NCBI RefSeq assembly: GCF_018991925.1
Contig: NW_024722158.1
Span: forward strand, 8,622,420-8,686,419
Direction: 5' to 3'
DNA from: Homarus americanus
Taxonomy: Eukaryota; Arthropoda; Malacostraca; Decapoda; Nephropidae
DNA: 64,000 nt
Shown: in pieces, positions 1 through 12,201 of the stretch
How positions within the stretch are numbered: the stretch's first letter is position 1
Layout of the letters: each line of letters starts with the position of its first letter
Notes under the pieces: model-generated
What the model saw: the letters and a program-made list of their open reading frames with translations, nothing else
Databases searched by the model: none
What the model was told of the DNA's origin: nothing
Made by a program: the position numbers and the translations under genes

Positions 1-590
1 AGAAATATATAAATATATCCCCGAGGAATGTAATCACAAATACTGTACAGTTGTGAACAAAAAGAATTTGGCAGAGTGAGTTTAAGCTGCTCCAGCCTCA
101 TAATTATATTAAAAAAAATGATGTGAAGGGAAAATCACTGACCTTTAACCGCCACCTCTATACGGTGGTGTCAAGTCTCGACCTACCCCTACCCTTCCAT
201 ACACCACCTCCCTTCCTCTCAAGTTCTTTTCATTCACAACTGTGCATAACATTAAACTTATGGTACCGGTAATTATGGCAGCGTGATTGAGATACATTCC
301 AGATCATTCTCACTCTTAATTTTACCTTATTTCTTGCCAACAACACATGCTTTGACTCCCTGAGGGGTTGCTAGCTGTACTGTACAGTAAGAATGTTTTA
401 TTAATATCTAGGTTTCTTTACAAACTGAACTTGAGGAGTACAGTAGTTTTAACTACTTGTTGGTAGAAAGGTGACTCAGGATATTGTAGGGGATTATTTT
501 AATTTTATTATAAAAAGTAATAGCTTGCCTTTGCTTCTTATTACCACCAGGTGCAGCAACATCGCAACATGATTTACTTCCTCTCTCTCT
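1..590. other. AT-rich non-coding DNA, no gene recognised
   Basis: I see no open frame of note, RNA gene or clear repeat here. It holds a footprint-like chain CTG-TA-CTG-TA-CAG-TA at about 375-389. It is probably intron or 5' flank of the REX1BD-like gene, whose missing 5' exon(s) I could not find here. Confidence 0.4.
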
Positions 591-1040
591 CTGATAAAAG
601 ATTAGAATACCTGCAACTGCATAGCTTATACAGGGTGTCCACGAAGTCCTGTTCTGATTTCAAACATTTATTATGTGCAAATGGCATTAAAAATTGAAAT
701 AAAGTCTTTTGCATTTGCTTTAGCAAAAAACAAAAGTCAAATAGTTACTCTTTCAAATGCTAGGGGTAACTTAATTATAAGTCCATAAACACGTTGGAGG
801 GCATTAATCAATATGATTGAAGAAGCCACAAATTAAAAAATTGTTGGGGCAAACTTTTTTGGAATGAGGGTTGTGAACTCTTGGAACAATCTGCCTGAGA
901 GCATTGTGATGGGACCGAATGTGAGTTCATTCAAGACCAGACTTGACCAAAACACTGGCTCAGGTACAGATACATTTTGGAACCAGTACTTATCAACAGT
1001 GCATAACAGAGATGTAACTGACTGCCCAAGTGGCTAACAA
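590..1040 (+). mobile_element. Decayed LINE C-terminal fragment, interrupted
   Basis: Positions 590-640 and 818-1040 match the 3' part of a LINE reading frame also found at 16070-16510 (-) and 28500-29440 (+). The shared region encodes a VNSWNNLPES-like motif followed by SSFK-RLDQ. About 180 bases beginning GGTGTCCACGAAGTCC separate the two parts and belong to something else, perhaps a small DNA transposon. There are frameshifts, so this is a dead copy. Confidence 0.6.
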
Positions 1041-1138
1041 GTCAATTACAGGTAGTGGCAAAGAGGATAAAGTAAAGTGTATTACTATAGGGTATAAAAA
1101 ATATTTAGTGATAGTACAGTATATACAGTATTATGTAT

Positions 1139-1938
1139 TATACGTCCATCTTACGAACAACCGCCGATACAAATGGAGTTAAACTTGAAATTTACAATAA
1201 TGTATTTTATTTACCTGATGACTAATTTTTTTTTTACTTTCATTTAGTACTGCATTTTGTCATTCTATTTCTTCTTTTGCCAAATTTTACTTAAATTAAG
1301 TGATTTTAGATGTATATAAGGACTTAAGCTATAATATAGTGGGATTTTAAACATTGTTCTGTAAGTACGGTATGTCATGGAAATCACATATCCTTAACAT
1401 AGCTAAAGCTACCTCCCAAAAGTTGGGAATGCTGTACAAATGCCGTAGCTACTTCACTCCTGAGCAGTTGCTTCAAGTATATAAGGGATTCATTCATCCT
1501 AACTTGGAGTACTGCTCTCATATCTGGGGTGGCTCTTCTGTCCAACTGTTAGATAGGGTGCAATCAAAGGCATTTCATCGTATTAACTCTCCTCCTTTAG
1601 TTGACAATCTTTCTTCCCTTTCTCTTTGCCGCAATGTTGCTTCACACACTCTTTTACAAGTACAGGGTACTTTAACGGGCAATGTTCGGTGGATTTGGCA
1701 TCTTGTGTACCGCCAGCAAGGCCGTGGGCATCTTTGTGGTGTAGATTAACACAGTACAGTATAACCTTTTTCTCCTCTATTATTAATTTTTCTGTTCTTA
1801 TTTTTTTGCCCCTAGACCCTGTTGTGGTTCTTTTGACCTGTGCCCAGGTAGGCTAATTCCCGTTAAAAAAAGAAAGAGAAAAGGCATGTGCATACCATCC
1901 TCAGGAACGGAACCCGTTCGTAACCTGGGAACCCCCTG
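1139..1938. mobile_element. Tigger-like (TA-target) element remnant, family A
   Basis: The right end, ...GGGAACCCCCTG then TA, matches the outer ends of the elements ending at 56979 and 61960. The left side (CTTACGAACAACCGCCGATAC, near 1151) matches the subterminal part of the 56979 end, but the outermost left terminus is damaged. The interior at 1240-1370 is nearly identical to 61745-61872. A LINE fragment has inserted into it. Confidence 0.6.
1360..1880 (+). mobile_element. 5'-truncated LINE fragment (reverse transcriptase C-terminal region)
   Basis: An open frame ending at 1749 encodes SQKLGMLYKCRSYFTPEQLL and, further on, HPNLEYCSHIWGG. This is the region after the catalytic core in jockey/CR1-type reverse transcriptases. 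The 3' tail at 1813-1880 (GACCTGTGCCCAGGTAGG, then GCTAATTCCCG and an A-rich run) matches LINE tails near 15130, 28040 and 40590. It lies inside the family-A remnant and has no catalytic YxDD. Confidence 0.7.
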
Positions 1939-2198
1939 TAATGTACACTGTAAACACTGTTCATCAGGGATGAATGCACTGGTTCATATACTGTAATTTA
2001 TTTTTTCTTGGCTTACAGCCTTACACCATGCAGTATTGGAGTTTGACTGCATTATCGACAAATGGGAATAATTAGGGGGTACTGTTATAGTGAAATTATA
2101 TCAAATCATGTACTGTACAGTATGGTAATATTTATAATGAATCTTTTGCAGGAAAACTTTGATGTTAATAGTAGTACTGTATTTGTATTGTCTTTCAG

Positions 2199-2400
2199 AG
2201 GCCACAAGATCTACCTAAGTACAGGACCAAACTATGATTTCCCCATGTTTAGGAAACTTGTCCATGATGTGACACAAGACTTCAAGCGGATTTCTGAAGG
2301 CATCATAGTTGTTGAAAAGGCTCTCAGAACTGACGGCTACACAAGTGCAGCTGATATCATCACTTCACTTCAGGAAAGTGAGAAGAAGAAATTAGAACTG
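2199..2400 (+). CDS. REX1BD: REX1BD-like penultimate coding exon
   Basis: The acceptor TCTTTCAG ends at 2198 and the donor GTAAGT starts at 2401. It encodes 67 whole codons after one leading base that completes a split codon. Conserved-looking residues are YLSTGPNYDF and LVHDVTQDFKRISEGI. An apparent ATG start at 2062 lies in the upstream intron and is not the true start. Confidence 0.82.
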
Positions 2401-5400
2401 GTAAGTTATTTATGAAGTACAGTATCGTCTGCATTTACGCGGTCAATTGAACCCGTGGAGGTCTGCGTAAAACGAGAAAAGCATAAATGAAATAACAGAA
2501 CATATGGGATTAATTGAAATAGAGACTGGGCCGACCCTCAAACTCCACTTTTTCCGACACAATATGTACGTTGTAGTAAAAATAACATCTTAATTTTATG
2601 ATGGTATGCACACACAATTAATAATTAAGAGAAATATCAGAAATATTAGGTTTTTAACACTTACGTTAGTAGAAAAGCTGGGTCGGCACACGTGGATGGC
2701 GGCTGGTTCCTCGGCAGAGGGCAGATTAGTTGCCCTCCGGTGAATCACTTTCACTACTCGCAGAGGTTTGCAGTCCTCCCAGACAAACCCCTCAAAGTCC
2801 ATATCCTCACTATCACTGACTTGGGCTGGCTGTGGTTGTGGTGGGTTGCGGGCGAGGAAGTCCTCAATACTACGTTGACGACTAGTATTGATGTTGTCGA
2901 GATAGATCTGGATATACGGCTCCATAACTTTCGACAGAAGGTTATTAGACACTTCATACCGATGCTTGTCTGGGCATTGTCAAGGATGAGCTTAATTTTC
3001 TCCCCCAACTCAATGATTTCCTTCACACAATCATGGCTTGGTCTAGGTAATTCAAGGTTTTTCTCGGGTGGTGGGGGTCCAGCGGAAGCCATTGTGAGGG
3101 GAATAGCGGGCACAAGAGAATTGTATACACGGACTGAGAACAATGAGACAGGCCCGGCTAGGTCAGCGACTTCTACCCTCTGGTGGCAGGGCACGTCATG
3201 TTACATTAGACCAATCACAGCTAGCGGCGGAGGGAATGCGTGGGTGGTAAGGATGCGTGGCCCAATCACAGTCTGATACGTCATATGACGTCAGCAATAA
3301 TGTAAGAGCGGCCTAATGCTCACCACTCACCGCACCGCTTCCCGCGTATGGTCAAGAATGGACCGCGTGAGTAAAAAATGGCGCGGCGGTCTGGACCTCT
3401 CCAGCCGCTCGCCGCGTAAATGATGAAATTTACCGCGTAATTAAAACATTTCATTCTGGCAAGGCACCTCGTAAATGACCAAACACGTAAAAAAATCCCG
3501 CGTAAATCCAGACTATACTGTACAGTATTCCTCAGGAAGGCATGTGTATTTTATGCTGAAGGGCTAGTTTGTACTTTTTTGTTTGTTAAAATAAAGTACA
3601 AGATGGGGCTTAAATACAAAATTTGACACAATGACTAGCAGCAGTCATCTCAGCAAAGGGTGCCCTGAGCAGAATGAAGGTAAGTTGATATCGTTATTAA
3701 TTTTATCAAGTTTTATTCAGATGTTAACTCTGCACTTTTGTGTCCACAGCTAATGTACAGGCCTACAAAGGTTTGGTGAGATGGTAGATAATTTATTTTT
3801 TATTACCTGTGTGAGAGCTTGGGGAAAAGTTTTACATCTAACATTATTAGAGGTATAGGCTGAGCTTTTATTTACAAAAAGAAATTGTAAAGGTAGCATT
3901 CTGTGTCCAGGCAGCCCATAGTGATTTATTCAAGGTACAGGGCGTCCTCGCTTAATGTTGGGGTTACGTTCCTGAAAATGCGACGTTATGCAAAACGACG
4001 TTAAGTGGATCAGTTTTCCCCATAAGAAATAGATAAAATACGGGAGTTACATTCCCCAGCCTCCCTTTGTCCCATGAAAAAAGTTACAAATACAGAAAAT
4101 AATTGCCATTTCTATAGAATATAGTATATAGAACTACAGTACTATGTTTGTATTGGAACTCACCGATCGGCAGAGGTGGTAGATTGAGTGCATGGTGGGT
4201 AGTGGAGCGAAGGAAAAGGATGGCGGGAGCGAATGAGGAGGGTGGAAGCGGAGGAGGATGGGAGAGGAGGAGGGTGGTGAGTCACTGAGACTCTGTGGCT
4301 GCCTCCTCCTGCTCTGACTGAGGTTCCTCCGCCGCTGCTTGCTCCTCCTCCGTTGTTGGTGGGAATGTCTCGGCAGCAACCGTATCTGAACTGGCAGCTT
4401 CAACAGTCATCTTTATGTTGTGGAAGTTAAACCAACGCTTAAATCGTTGAAACCAGCCTCGACTGGCCGTAAAGGTCTCTTCCTTTGATCCTTCACCTTC
4501 TCTTTCCTTCTTGTCATCAAACAAGGCTCTGGCCTTGTGCTGGATAACCATAAGGCTCACAGGGGCATTGAGTTGATTCTGGTTCTCCATCCATATTGCT
4601 AGCATCTTTTCCACCTTCTCTATCACAGTGCTTCTAGTACTAGTCTTCTTAGTAGCACTCAGAGAAGAGCCACTTCCAGCACTAACCTTAATCTTGTCAG
4701 CGTTGGTCCGGATAGTACTCACCATTGTGGGGGTTAGACCAAGCACAGCGGCTATGTCCACAGCATGTTCCCCTTTTTCAAATCGGGTTAATATATCCAT
4801 TTTCGTAGTCAGGGTAATGGTCTTAAGTTGCGTCTTCACTACACTAGCATCAGTAGCACTTGATGGGCGCTTGGAAGCCATTTCGAATGGTTAGAGTACA
4901 GTTTTAGAGCCAAAGCACTTAAGCACACACGAATGATGTGAAGTCGTAACAGAGACTGGCTTGGCGTCGCTTGAGGATGCTGTGACGTTCCGCGAGTGAG
5001 GGTGGCATGCCGAGCCGAGAGTGTACGCGGCCAGACAAGAACAGGTGATGCACCGTAGAAAGTAGTCCGTGACGACGCAAAATGACGTACAGTAGTATCA
5101 GATCGCCAGGACGTTAAATGAATATTTGGTCTCAAAGTTCAGCGATGTAGTACCGAAGCAACGTTAAGCGAGGACTTACTGTAGTATGAGAGCTCATAGG
5201 GTATGCCAATCATCCCTATCACACCCATTGACCCAAAATAGGGAAGACCATGTGTAGCAGTTGTTCTCTGGAGGCAGGAGGCCTTATAGAGGCCATATCT
5301 GTCCAATAAGAGCACTTCTTCTTACCATGATTCTACCATTTTATTTTAGAGCCCATCAATCATCTCTGAATTCTGTTCTTAGCCATACATCAAGAATGGA

Positions 5401-8400
5401 AATCACTGAACTGGCTCACCACTGGGTAATGTACATACAGTACTACAAAAAGCAAAATGCCCCAGGCTTGTTGTGATTCTTCTGGTATTTTGGAAAGAGT
5501 TATTGTATTTCTTGGTGTCATCCTATAATTATTATTAGGGCATATGTGTATGGTTTTAAGATTTGTAACTTGTTACTTATTTTTCCAATTCTGTGCTAGT
5601 CATTACACCAAGACAGGTAGCTTTCATCCCCACACTTCGATCTAACATCTCATTGGCATAGTATTGTACAGTAGTCCCTCGTCATCCGTGAATTTTCCAT
5701 CCACAAATTTGGGGTATCCAAAGCTTTTACTTGGTATCCTATTTCACCAACAGCGGCATTGAATTTTGAGTATTAGCGGTTTAGGGCGGCGACATTTTCC
5801 CTCCATGTTCTAATGTATTCCTCTGCGCAGCGTCCAGCCTCCCGCCAAACTCTCTGTGTTGTAATCTCATACCGTGCAAACATATTTTACTGCTCTGTAC
5901 ACTGGATATTTATTACATATTTTCTGTCGTAATAACGTTGATTTTGTATTTAACTCTGGCCCCAAAGCGTGCATTGAGTGTTGGTGATAGTGGTGAGAGG
6001 AAAATGAAGAGGGCATGGAATGTAATTACTAGAAAAGAAAGTTGAAATGCTTGATAAACTAGAGAGTGGCGAGAGCGTAGCGTCAGTGGGACGCGCCATG
6101 AGGGGGGTAAAAAATTCCTTAATTCGCACGGTTAAGAAAAGTGAGGCTACGATAAGGGCTATTGTTGCTGGTGCCACATCAAAAAGTGCAAAAGTAACAT
6201 GCTGCACGACCATTATTTTGAAAAGATGGAAGAAGCACTAAACGTACGGATGGAAGATCAGGCCCCAAAAAATGTGCCATTAAGTTAGTAAGTGATACTT
6301 GTGAAGGCCAGGCGGATTTATGGCCACCTTTTTTAAAGTGTGGGCGAGGGAAATGTTGCGGACATAAAATTTCAAGCCAGTAAAGAGCTGGTTTGAAAAT
6401 TTTAAGAAAAGATACAGCCTGCACAATGTGAAACTCACTGGGGAATCTGCATCAATTGATCTCCAGGTCACTGCACTATTCTTAAGAATTTGTGAAATTG
6501 ATTCAGAAGGGTTACGTGCCAGAGCAGGTATTCAATGTGGGCAAAACTGGCCCTTTTTTGGAAAAGATTGCCAATAATTAATATTAGTTTTCTAGGATCA
6601 GAGGTCTGCTCCAGGATTTAAGGTAGCAAAGGACAGGCTGATCCTTCTCCTTTGTGTTAATGCCTCAGGGGATTGTTTCATCATGTCCATGCTCTTCTAC
6701 CAGTCTCTGAACCCCTATGCCCTGAAGGGCAAGAATAAGCATCACCTCTGTCTTTTGGCAGTCTAATCAAAAGGCCTGGGTTACTGCTGCTATCTTCTTG
6801 GACTGTTTCGGCAATTGTTTTGTGCACATCGTCGACAAAGAACTCGGTCACCCTGAAGCACTCCAGATTGCCCATCCCAATATAGAAGTGGTATTTCTAC
6901 CTCTATACACCACTTCACTTCTTCAGCCTGTGGACCAGGGTGCAATAGCCACTTTTAAAAGTTATTACACTTGCTGCACCTTCAGCCATATCCTTGATGC
7001 AATGGAGGAGGATGGTACCTCAACTGTTTCTGACTCCTGGAAGAATTTTCACATTTCTGACAGCATTAGCCAAGCAAAAGAATCAGTTGATGAAGTGAAG
7101 CAGTCAACATTGAATGCTTACTGGGGAAAAATCTGGCCCTGGGGGTGATGCACGACTTCCATGGTTTCCCTTCAGTTGATGCTGAGGTGCGGCGTATCAT
7201 GAAGATTGCGCAATCTTTGGCAGGCGAGGGAATGTACGACATGCAGGTCGAGGAGATCCTTGTTTCCCGTGTGGAGGAGTTGACGAAGGATGACCTAGAA
7301 GAGCTGATAAGCCCCTCTAGTGATGATGAGGATGAGGTGATAAAAGTGAAAATGCAGCCTTGCATTTAAGCCTGCATTGGATGATGTGATGAAGCCATAT
7401 AAGGTGTACAGGGATCTAAAAAAAAAAAAAAAAATTGAATCAGCCAACTATCTTCAGCCTTTTTAACAAGACCACCACTGCTACAGCTGTTCCATCACCG
7501 ACCCATAACCCTCCAACTGCGGCTGCAATCCAGCCAAGTTGTCCCTCCCTCACCCACCTCATCAGACATTTCTGAACCTGACGAAGTGCAGGAAGAGAGT
7601 GGGTCTGTGTCACCCTCTTTCTTATAACAACCACCTCTCTTTCCACATCATCCTTAGTGAAGGTAAATAGCCCTTATACTGTCAAATTTATAATACTGTT
7701 AAATTTGTATTACTATTTAATTTATATTCTGCTATTTTATATGTATTTGACTCAAATTATATGAAATGTACAATGCAGATATTGTTTTGCGAAGGAACAT
7801 GCAACTTAGGCTTTGACAAGTGTTGTCGGCGGCCGTGGAACCTAACCCCCTATTTCCCATATGCCTTTAGTCTTACCGACCTCAGATTTACCAACCACAG
7901 GGTTTTCCAGGAACCTAACTCCTATGGTTGGCGAGGAACTACTGTACCCAAGTCACATTCAGCTGTTGGTTGATCTGTAAAGAACAGGCCCCCACCCTGA
8001 TACTTGTTTGCATACATATAACATTAATGATCAAACCATTTGAAAACCCCTAAAGGTATCTCCAGCTAACTTGGGTTAAGTTTGGTCAGTGAAATACAAT
8101 AGAGTTTTGGCAGTGATCAGAGTTTTCAGTGGAAACTGCCTAGAGCACAAGTTTCTAGAACACAATTGACTGCCATTTTGAAGGGATAATTTATTTTTAA
8201 TCGTGGTAAAAATGTGTTATGAGTGAGAGTAAAGGCCCCCCTTTCTAAGGGAACACCACTTTTAATACTTTATTGGGCTGATGCCAGACAGTTTTATTCA
8301 GCTGGGGGCATACACAAGGAGGGGGTAAGAGTTGTTCCTGGTCGATGATTGTTTGGAGATGAAATTTCAGGTTAAGTCCCACATTTAATGTTTTTATTCT

Positions 8401-8569
8401 TTTTTAGACTGCCCGCTTGCAACTTTCTTGTGAAATGTTAGCAGAGAGCGACAATGGGGAACTGGAAACAAATAAGGTAAAGGAAATAAGAAACGAGTTG
8501 GGAAAAGTGGTGGAGCAGATAAACAACTTACTGACAGAACTCCGCTATGAAATCCACAATGGAGAATAA
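2199..8569 (+). CDS. REX1BD: REX1-B domain protein, REX1BD-like (two 3'-terminal coding exons; 5' partial)
   Basis: Gene-level entry; coding exons 2199-2400 and 8408-8569. The joined product is 120 residues, beginning GHKIYLSTGPNYDFPMFRKL and ending LLTELRYEIHNGE then stop. This resembles the C-terminal two thirds of REX1BD (required for excision 1-B domain), a small protein named after an algal excision-repair locus; its animal role is poorly defined. The helical, charged sequence (EKKKLEL; KVKEIRNELGKVVEQ) fits that family. Splicing is in phase: the first exon ends on a whole codon before GTAAGT and the second starts on a whole codon after a T-rich AG. The 2199 exon begins with the last base of a codon after TCTTTCAG, so at least one upstream exon exists; I did not find it. 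The intron is 6 kb and filled with transposons. Family assignment is from motif memory, not a search. Confidence 0.8.
2420..3520 (-). mobile_element. Internally deleted Tigger-like element (1.1 kb), same family as 44164-49599
   Basis: It is flanked by TA at 2418-2419 and 3521-3522. Inverted ends CAGTATCGTCTGCATTTACG and CAGTATAGTCTGGATTTACG match each other and those of the large element at 44164-49599. On the minus strand it keeps the transposase start region (MASAGPPPPEKNLELPRPS) joined to the C-terminal tail (NINTSRQRSIEDFLARNPPQ), with the catalytic domain lost. It lies 20 bases past a REX1BD-like splice donor and adjoins a TA-CAG-TA on its right. Confidence 0.85.
3938..5181 (-). mobile_element. 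Non-autonomous Tigger-like element (1.24 kb)
   Basis: TA duplications lie at 3936-3937 and 5182-5183. The ends read CAGGGCGTCCTCGCTTAATG on the left and, inverted, CAGTAAGTCCTCGCTTAACG on the right. It encodes an N-terminal transposase fragment on the minus strand but no DDE catalytic domain. It is a different family from the neighbouring 2420-3520 and 5669-7945 elements. Confidence 0.85.
4282..4881 (-). pseudogene. Tigger-like transposase N-terminal fragment (HTH and CENP-B-type DNA-binding region)
   Basis: A 199-residue open frame starts MASKRPSSATDAS. It contains a psq-type helix-turn-helix (KMDILTRFEKGEHAVDIAAV and later TMVSTIRTNADKI) and then a CENP-B-type second DNA-binding part ending TASRGWFQRFKRW. 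It then runs into an acidic Glu/Ala-rich tail and stops where the catalytic DDE domain should begin. The frame is intact, so it could make a DNA-binding-only protein, but it is most simply a deletion derivative. Confidence 0.75.
5669..7945 (+). mobile_element. Tigger-like element, decayed (2.3 kb)
   Basis: TA flanks lie at 5667-5668 and 7946-7947. Ends are CAGTAGTCCCTCGTCATCCG and, inverted, CAGTAGTTCCTCGCCAACC. Plus-strand coding remnants run in order: HTH region (EMLDKLESGESVASVG near 6043-6090), part of the catalytic domain, and the C-terminal tail to about 7575. Frameshifts and stops break it throughout. Confidence 0.82.
6047..7369 (+). pseudogene. Broken Tigger-like transposase
   Basis: Fragments in shifting frames: HTH_psq-like part 6047-6241; a DDE-domain part at 6798-7148 with FLPLYTTSLLQPVDQGAI (the third catalytic Asp region); and an acidic C-terminal part at 7145-7369. 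The central motif that normally carries the second Asp (LLDNAPGH in the sister copy at 45729-46721) is absent, so this copy cannot be catalytic. Confidence 0.75.
8408..8569 (+). CDS. REX1BD: REX1BD-like terminal coding exon
   Basis: It starts on a whole codon after TTTTTAG at 8401-8407. It encodes 53 residues (TARLQLSCEMLAESDNGELE ... ELRYEIHNGE) and ends with TAA at 8567-8569. The helical LGKVVEQINNLLTELRYE segment fits the C-terminus of REX1BD-type proteins. Confidence 0.8.
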   Translation, partial: TARLQLSCEMLAESDNGELETNKVKEIRNELGKVVEQINNLLTELRYEIHNGE

Positions 8570-8772
8570 GTTGTACAGTACGTGTATTACTGCAATAGAT
8601 CAGTAAAGTATTGTGTGCCATATTGTGATAAGAAATTGTTAATTGGATGATTTTTCGGTGAAAAAGTTTAAAAATGTCATGCAAAATTAAAGATATTGAA
8701 ACTTCATCATTGTATTTTTGACTATGTGGGCCAGTCATACAGCATTGCTGAACTTTGAAACAAATTTCTTTA

Positions 8773-8778
8773 AATAAA
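8773..8778 (+). promoter_or_regulatory. Candidate polyadenylation signal AATAAA
   Basis: It lies 204 bases past the REX1BD-like stop codon, in an AT-rich 3' untranslated stretch, and is the first exact AATAAA I noticed after the stop. Confidence 0.5.
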
Positions 8779-11700
8779 AATTTTATTATATATTTCAAGT
8801 ACAAAATGAGATTGATTTACTAGTTTGTAATAGTTTATTAATATTAATATAGAAATTGATCCAGGAGGACACCAGATTAATGGATAATAACGGTCTTTTG
8901 GATTTAATGGAGGATCACTCTTTAGCTACATTAGCAAATAATACTGTTCTGGTGTCTTGGAAGTTATCAAAGAGTTCACTAGATTAATGATATATACTAT
9001 ACTGTAATGGTGTCTTTTGGTATTGATCAGGGGCACACTTTGCAGAGTAACAATGGTGTGTCTTGAGTTTGAGGCATCTTCACAAAGCAATTCATCAAAA
9101 AATTTTTGTGCCTATTGGAAAGGTATGTATCAGCCTCTTTACTTGGGATGATGGTTGTAAGCTTCATAGTGTATTGACAATATACCATGCATAAACTATT
9201 GTGTTTTATTTAGATATAAAATACTAAATGATATATAGATTCTCCTGTACACTTCATGGTAAGATTATTTAATTGTAATATTTATATCCTCTAATGGTCA
9301 CAAATTATAATTTATTTACCTTTTTTTTTCATAATTTGTATGGATGTATTTTAATGGTATTGTTATGCTTGCATTTAGTGTGGTTTTGAGTACCTTTATA
9401 GAATAATTCTGAAGTTATTCACCTTCAGTTGAAGCAAGAGTTTAATATTGTTAAGTGCTCCGGTTGTGACACTACAGTATTGTTAATGTATTTTTATTTT
9501 ATAGGTGACATTGTATTTTTTATTAATTCTTAGCGGAACTTAATTTAAAATATTCTATTTTTGTAGACATGGCCTAACTGCCTTAAAAACCTTCATGTAT
9601 TACTGGGTGATTAGTAAATGACAGGTTTAGGCCTTCCAGTATTAAAATAATATGGTTGGAACTTTGTTATTGTTTGACTATATGTATTGTGTAATACAGT
9701 ATTCTATTTTGAGAAATAAGTGTCTTGAGTTGGGAGCCTGTGACCCCTCCACTCTCAGAATTTAGACACAACAGTTCCTTGTAGTGATAACCCCCACTGT
9801 AAGAAGGGTGTCTTCCACTCCCCATGACAAAATGTATTTCTATACCTATCCCAATTATAGTCCTTAGGTTAAATTACCCAACATATTTCCACTACTTAAA
9901 TGTGTAGTTGGTTGATATTTTGTTCATGACATAACCACAAAATGTGTTATTTTTTGTCTTCTGGTTCTTATAATTATGTACTTGCTCTTATGCATGTAAA
10001 ACTTAGAGGTGTATGGTGAATACTGCCTGAATACTCCCTAGATATTCCTTAAATATTTCTCGCCATCAGTACTACACTCATTATATTTGAGCACTTTATT
10101 CTGGTCACACATATCCACCAGGGTGTCATAGTAAATAATTTCAGGCAATTTGGAATGCTACACAACTAGTGCTTGTACTAAGCCCAATCCATCAGTTTTT
10201 AACTTTTGCAAATATATGCTCAGTAACGGGTATATTCCCTCAAATCTGGGACCTTTTGAACCAACACGTAACCAAATTTGAGGATCTGTTGGTTTCCTGG
10301 GTCGCCTGTGTTACCCTAGGCCTCTCGGGAGACTGCGCACATTTTACTTCCACATAAACTCAATTGAAGGTTTTTTTTTCTTAAATAACAAAATGCATGT
10401 ACAGTATAGAAATAATCATTATAAACATTATTTAAATAATAATTATACTGTAGTCTATTTAGAAGTCCCTAAGTGAGTTAAATGGTTTGTTGACTTCCAG
10501 CAGCATCTAGTGAATTTCAACATAAGCCAGAAGTAGAGCTCATTATTCATTATTGTCTGATTGAATAAATATCTCAATTCCTTAAGTATCTATTTATATA
10601 ATTTGTATTTATTAATACCTGTACAATATTATTATTGTTTTCACATATCTTTAGAATTGTGAATGGTTAAATTAAACCAAAGCCATCAGGTTATTTATGC
10701 CAGATGCTACTTGTTGCCACTTGGGCCTGTTTTCTTTAGTTAATTTTAAGAAGTAAACCAAATGTTCAACTTATTATTGTGTGAGTGGAAGCAAAACTTA
10801 AGTAAGCAAGGGAAGAAAGGGTCTAGTTTTGAGGGTCTGTACCTGTAGGTTTAATGTTTCTCTCTTTTTGCTGTTAATAAAGTCACGGAGGCACACTGTC
10901 TTGTTTATTTTATCCTCTATTTAATTACAAAAGGTTTGAAAAGACAAAAAGTGCTGGAAATAGTAAATAGCTATTGAATGTAAACATGTAAATATTAATC
11001 TATTGGCAGGGAATGAAGCAATTGGCTTGCAGTCACTAGATTTTTCCTGTGGTTAGCAAGGGCTGGGCCTAATGGGAAATATGGGGTTTGGGGAAATGAT
11101 CACTGAAAGAGGAAATATTCCAATAATGTACAGCTTGAGGTTAAGAAGTAAAAGGTGTATTTTATAGTTATTTAAGTGTTTCTTATACTTTACAAAAATA
11201 CTGTGCAGTAAACTGCAGGAATTTGAGAAAAATTTAATGGTGCAGGTTCCCAGATACATCTTTGGCGGGTAAACTACTGCAGTCACTATTCATTTGTCAA
11301 TGTTAACCGAACAGATTACCCCATGGTACACATTTTGAAGCAAGGGCCTTGTTCGGATTTTCTCGTCTGAAAATCCCCCCAAAAAGTTGTTATTCTTTTG
11401 TTTAAGTCTAAAATATTTTCAAAAACTTATTTCAAATCTGACCCCATTAAATTTGATCCAAAAGTTGTTTCACGGTATACCAATCGTGTGAATTAGTGGC
11501 CTTTACTCATTGATGGTTATATACACAAGCAGTGGATCTTTGCATCATCTCGTGATGAATTCGGTAATCTACCAATTGTTGTGAGTAAATAAGGATGCCA
11601 CTTAATTTTAGCCTCTACTAAAATTGTGTGTGATAAAACTATTGTGCAAAAAATTATGGGCTTTAGTCGTTGACTCCATATGGATCCCTAGATTTCTTAT

Positions 11701-12128
11701 CAATTGATTAACTAGGGTGCCATCCTCAGCTCTTAGGGATGGTGACCACAACTCTCCATTTCAAGTGTTTTCAGGGTCTTTTTCATTAATTTTTTTTTAA
11801 CCTACCTGTAAGTACCACATTTTTATTTTCATTCATCAAACTCAACCATTGCCTTCCTATGCACACCTTAGGAAGGTATAAAGGACACAGATTTTACAAA
11901 TATACATTTCACTTAGGCTAAAGCACGAAAAAAATGCATGACGGTTGATGTGTGACAGACAAGGCCATTGTAAACAAGTATTTCTTTTTTTACTTGGTGA
12001 GCCAAAAGAACGATGCTACTGTGATATTGCTGAAATATGGGAGCGTGGGTGGTGGAGTAGTTAAAAATTTTTATAAGAGTTGTCAATGAGGAATTTTACT
12101 CAGGGTGTTTGGTGGGGGGGAGGGTGGC
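8779..12128. other. Intergenic AT-rich DNA
   Basis: Nothing coding or clearly repetitive is recognised. This is the convergent interval between the REX1BD-like gene (+) and the 3' end of the rhodanese gene (-), so it must hold the 3' untranslated region of the latter. I found no convincing minus-strand AATAAA close to 12129. Confidence 0.5.
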
Positions 12129-12201
12129 TTATAAAGACTTTGGCACATGAAAAATTGACCCACCACGAGCCTTCCACTCCAAGAAGGATCCAAAGTACAG
12201 T
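12129..12201 (-). CDS. Rhodanese gene, exon 5 (terminal)
   Basis: The acceptor reads CTCTTATTTCAG just above 12201. One base completes the AG/A Arg codon; then come 23 residues, LYFGSFLEWKARGG to VPKSL, and TAA at 12129-12131. YFGSFLEW is the usual last strand/helix motif of a single rhodanese domain. Confidence 0.87.

Noticed and set aside
2062..2198. ATG-initiated extension upstream of the REX1BD-like exon
   Set aside because: A clear TCTTTCAG acceptor at 2191-2198 precedes conserved sequence; the upstream residues are intron translation.
7440..7646. 68-codon minus-strand ORF
   Set aside because: Antisense of the C-terminal tail of the broken Tigger-like transposase at 5669-7945.
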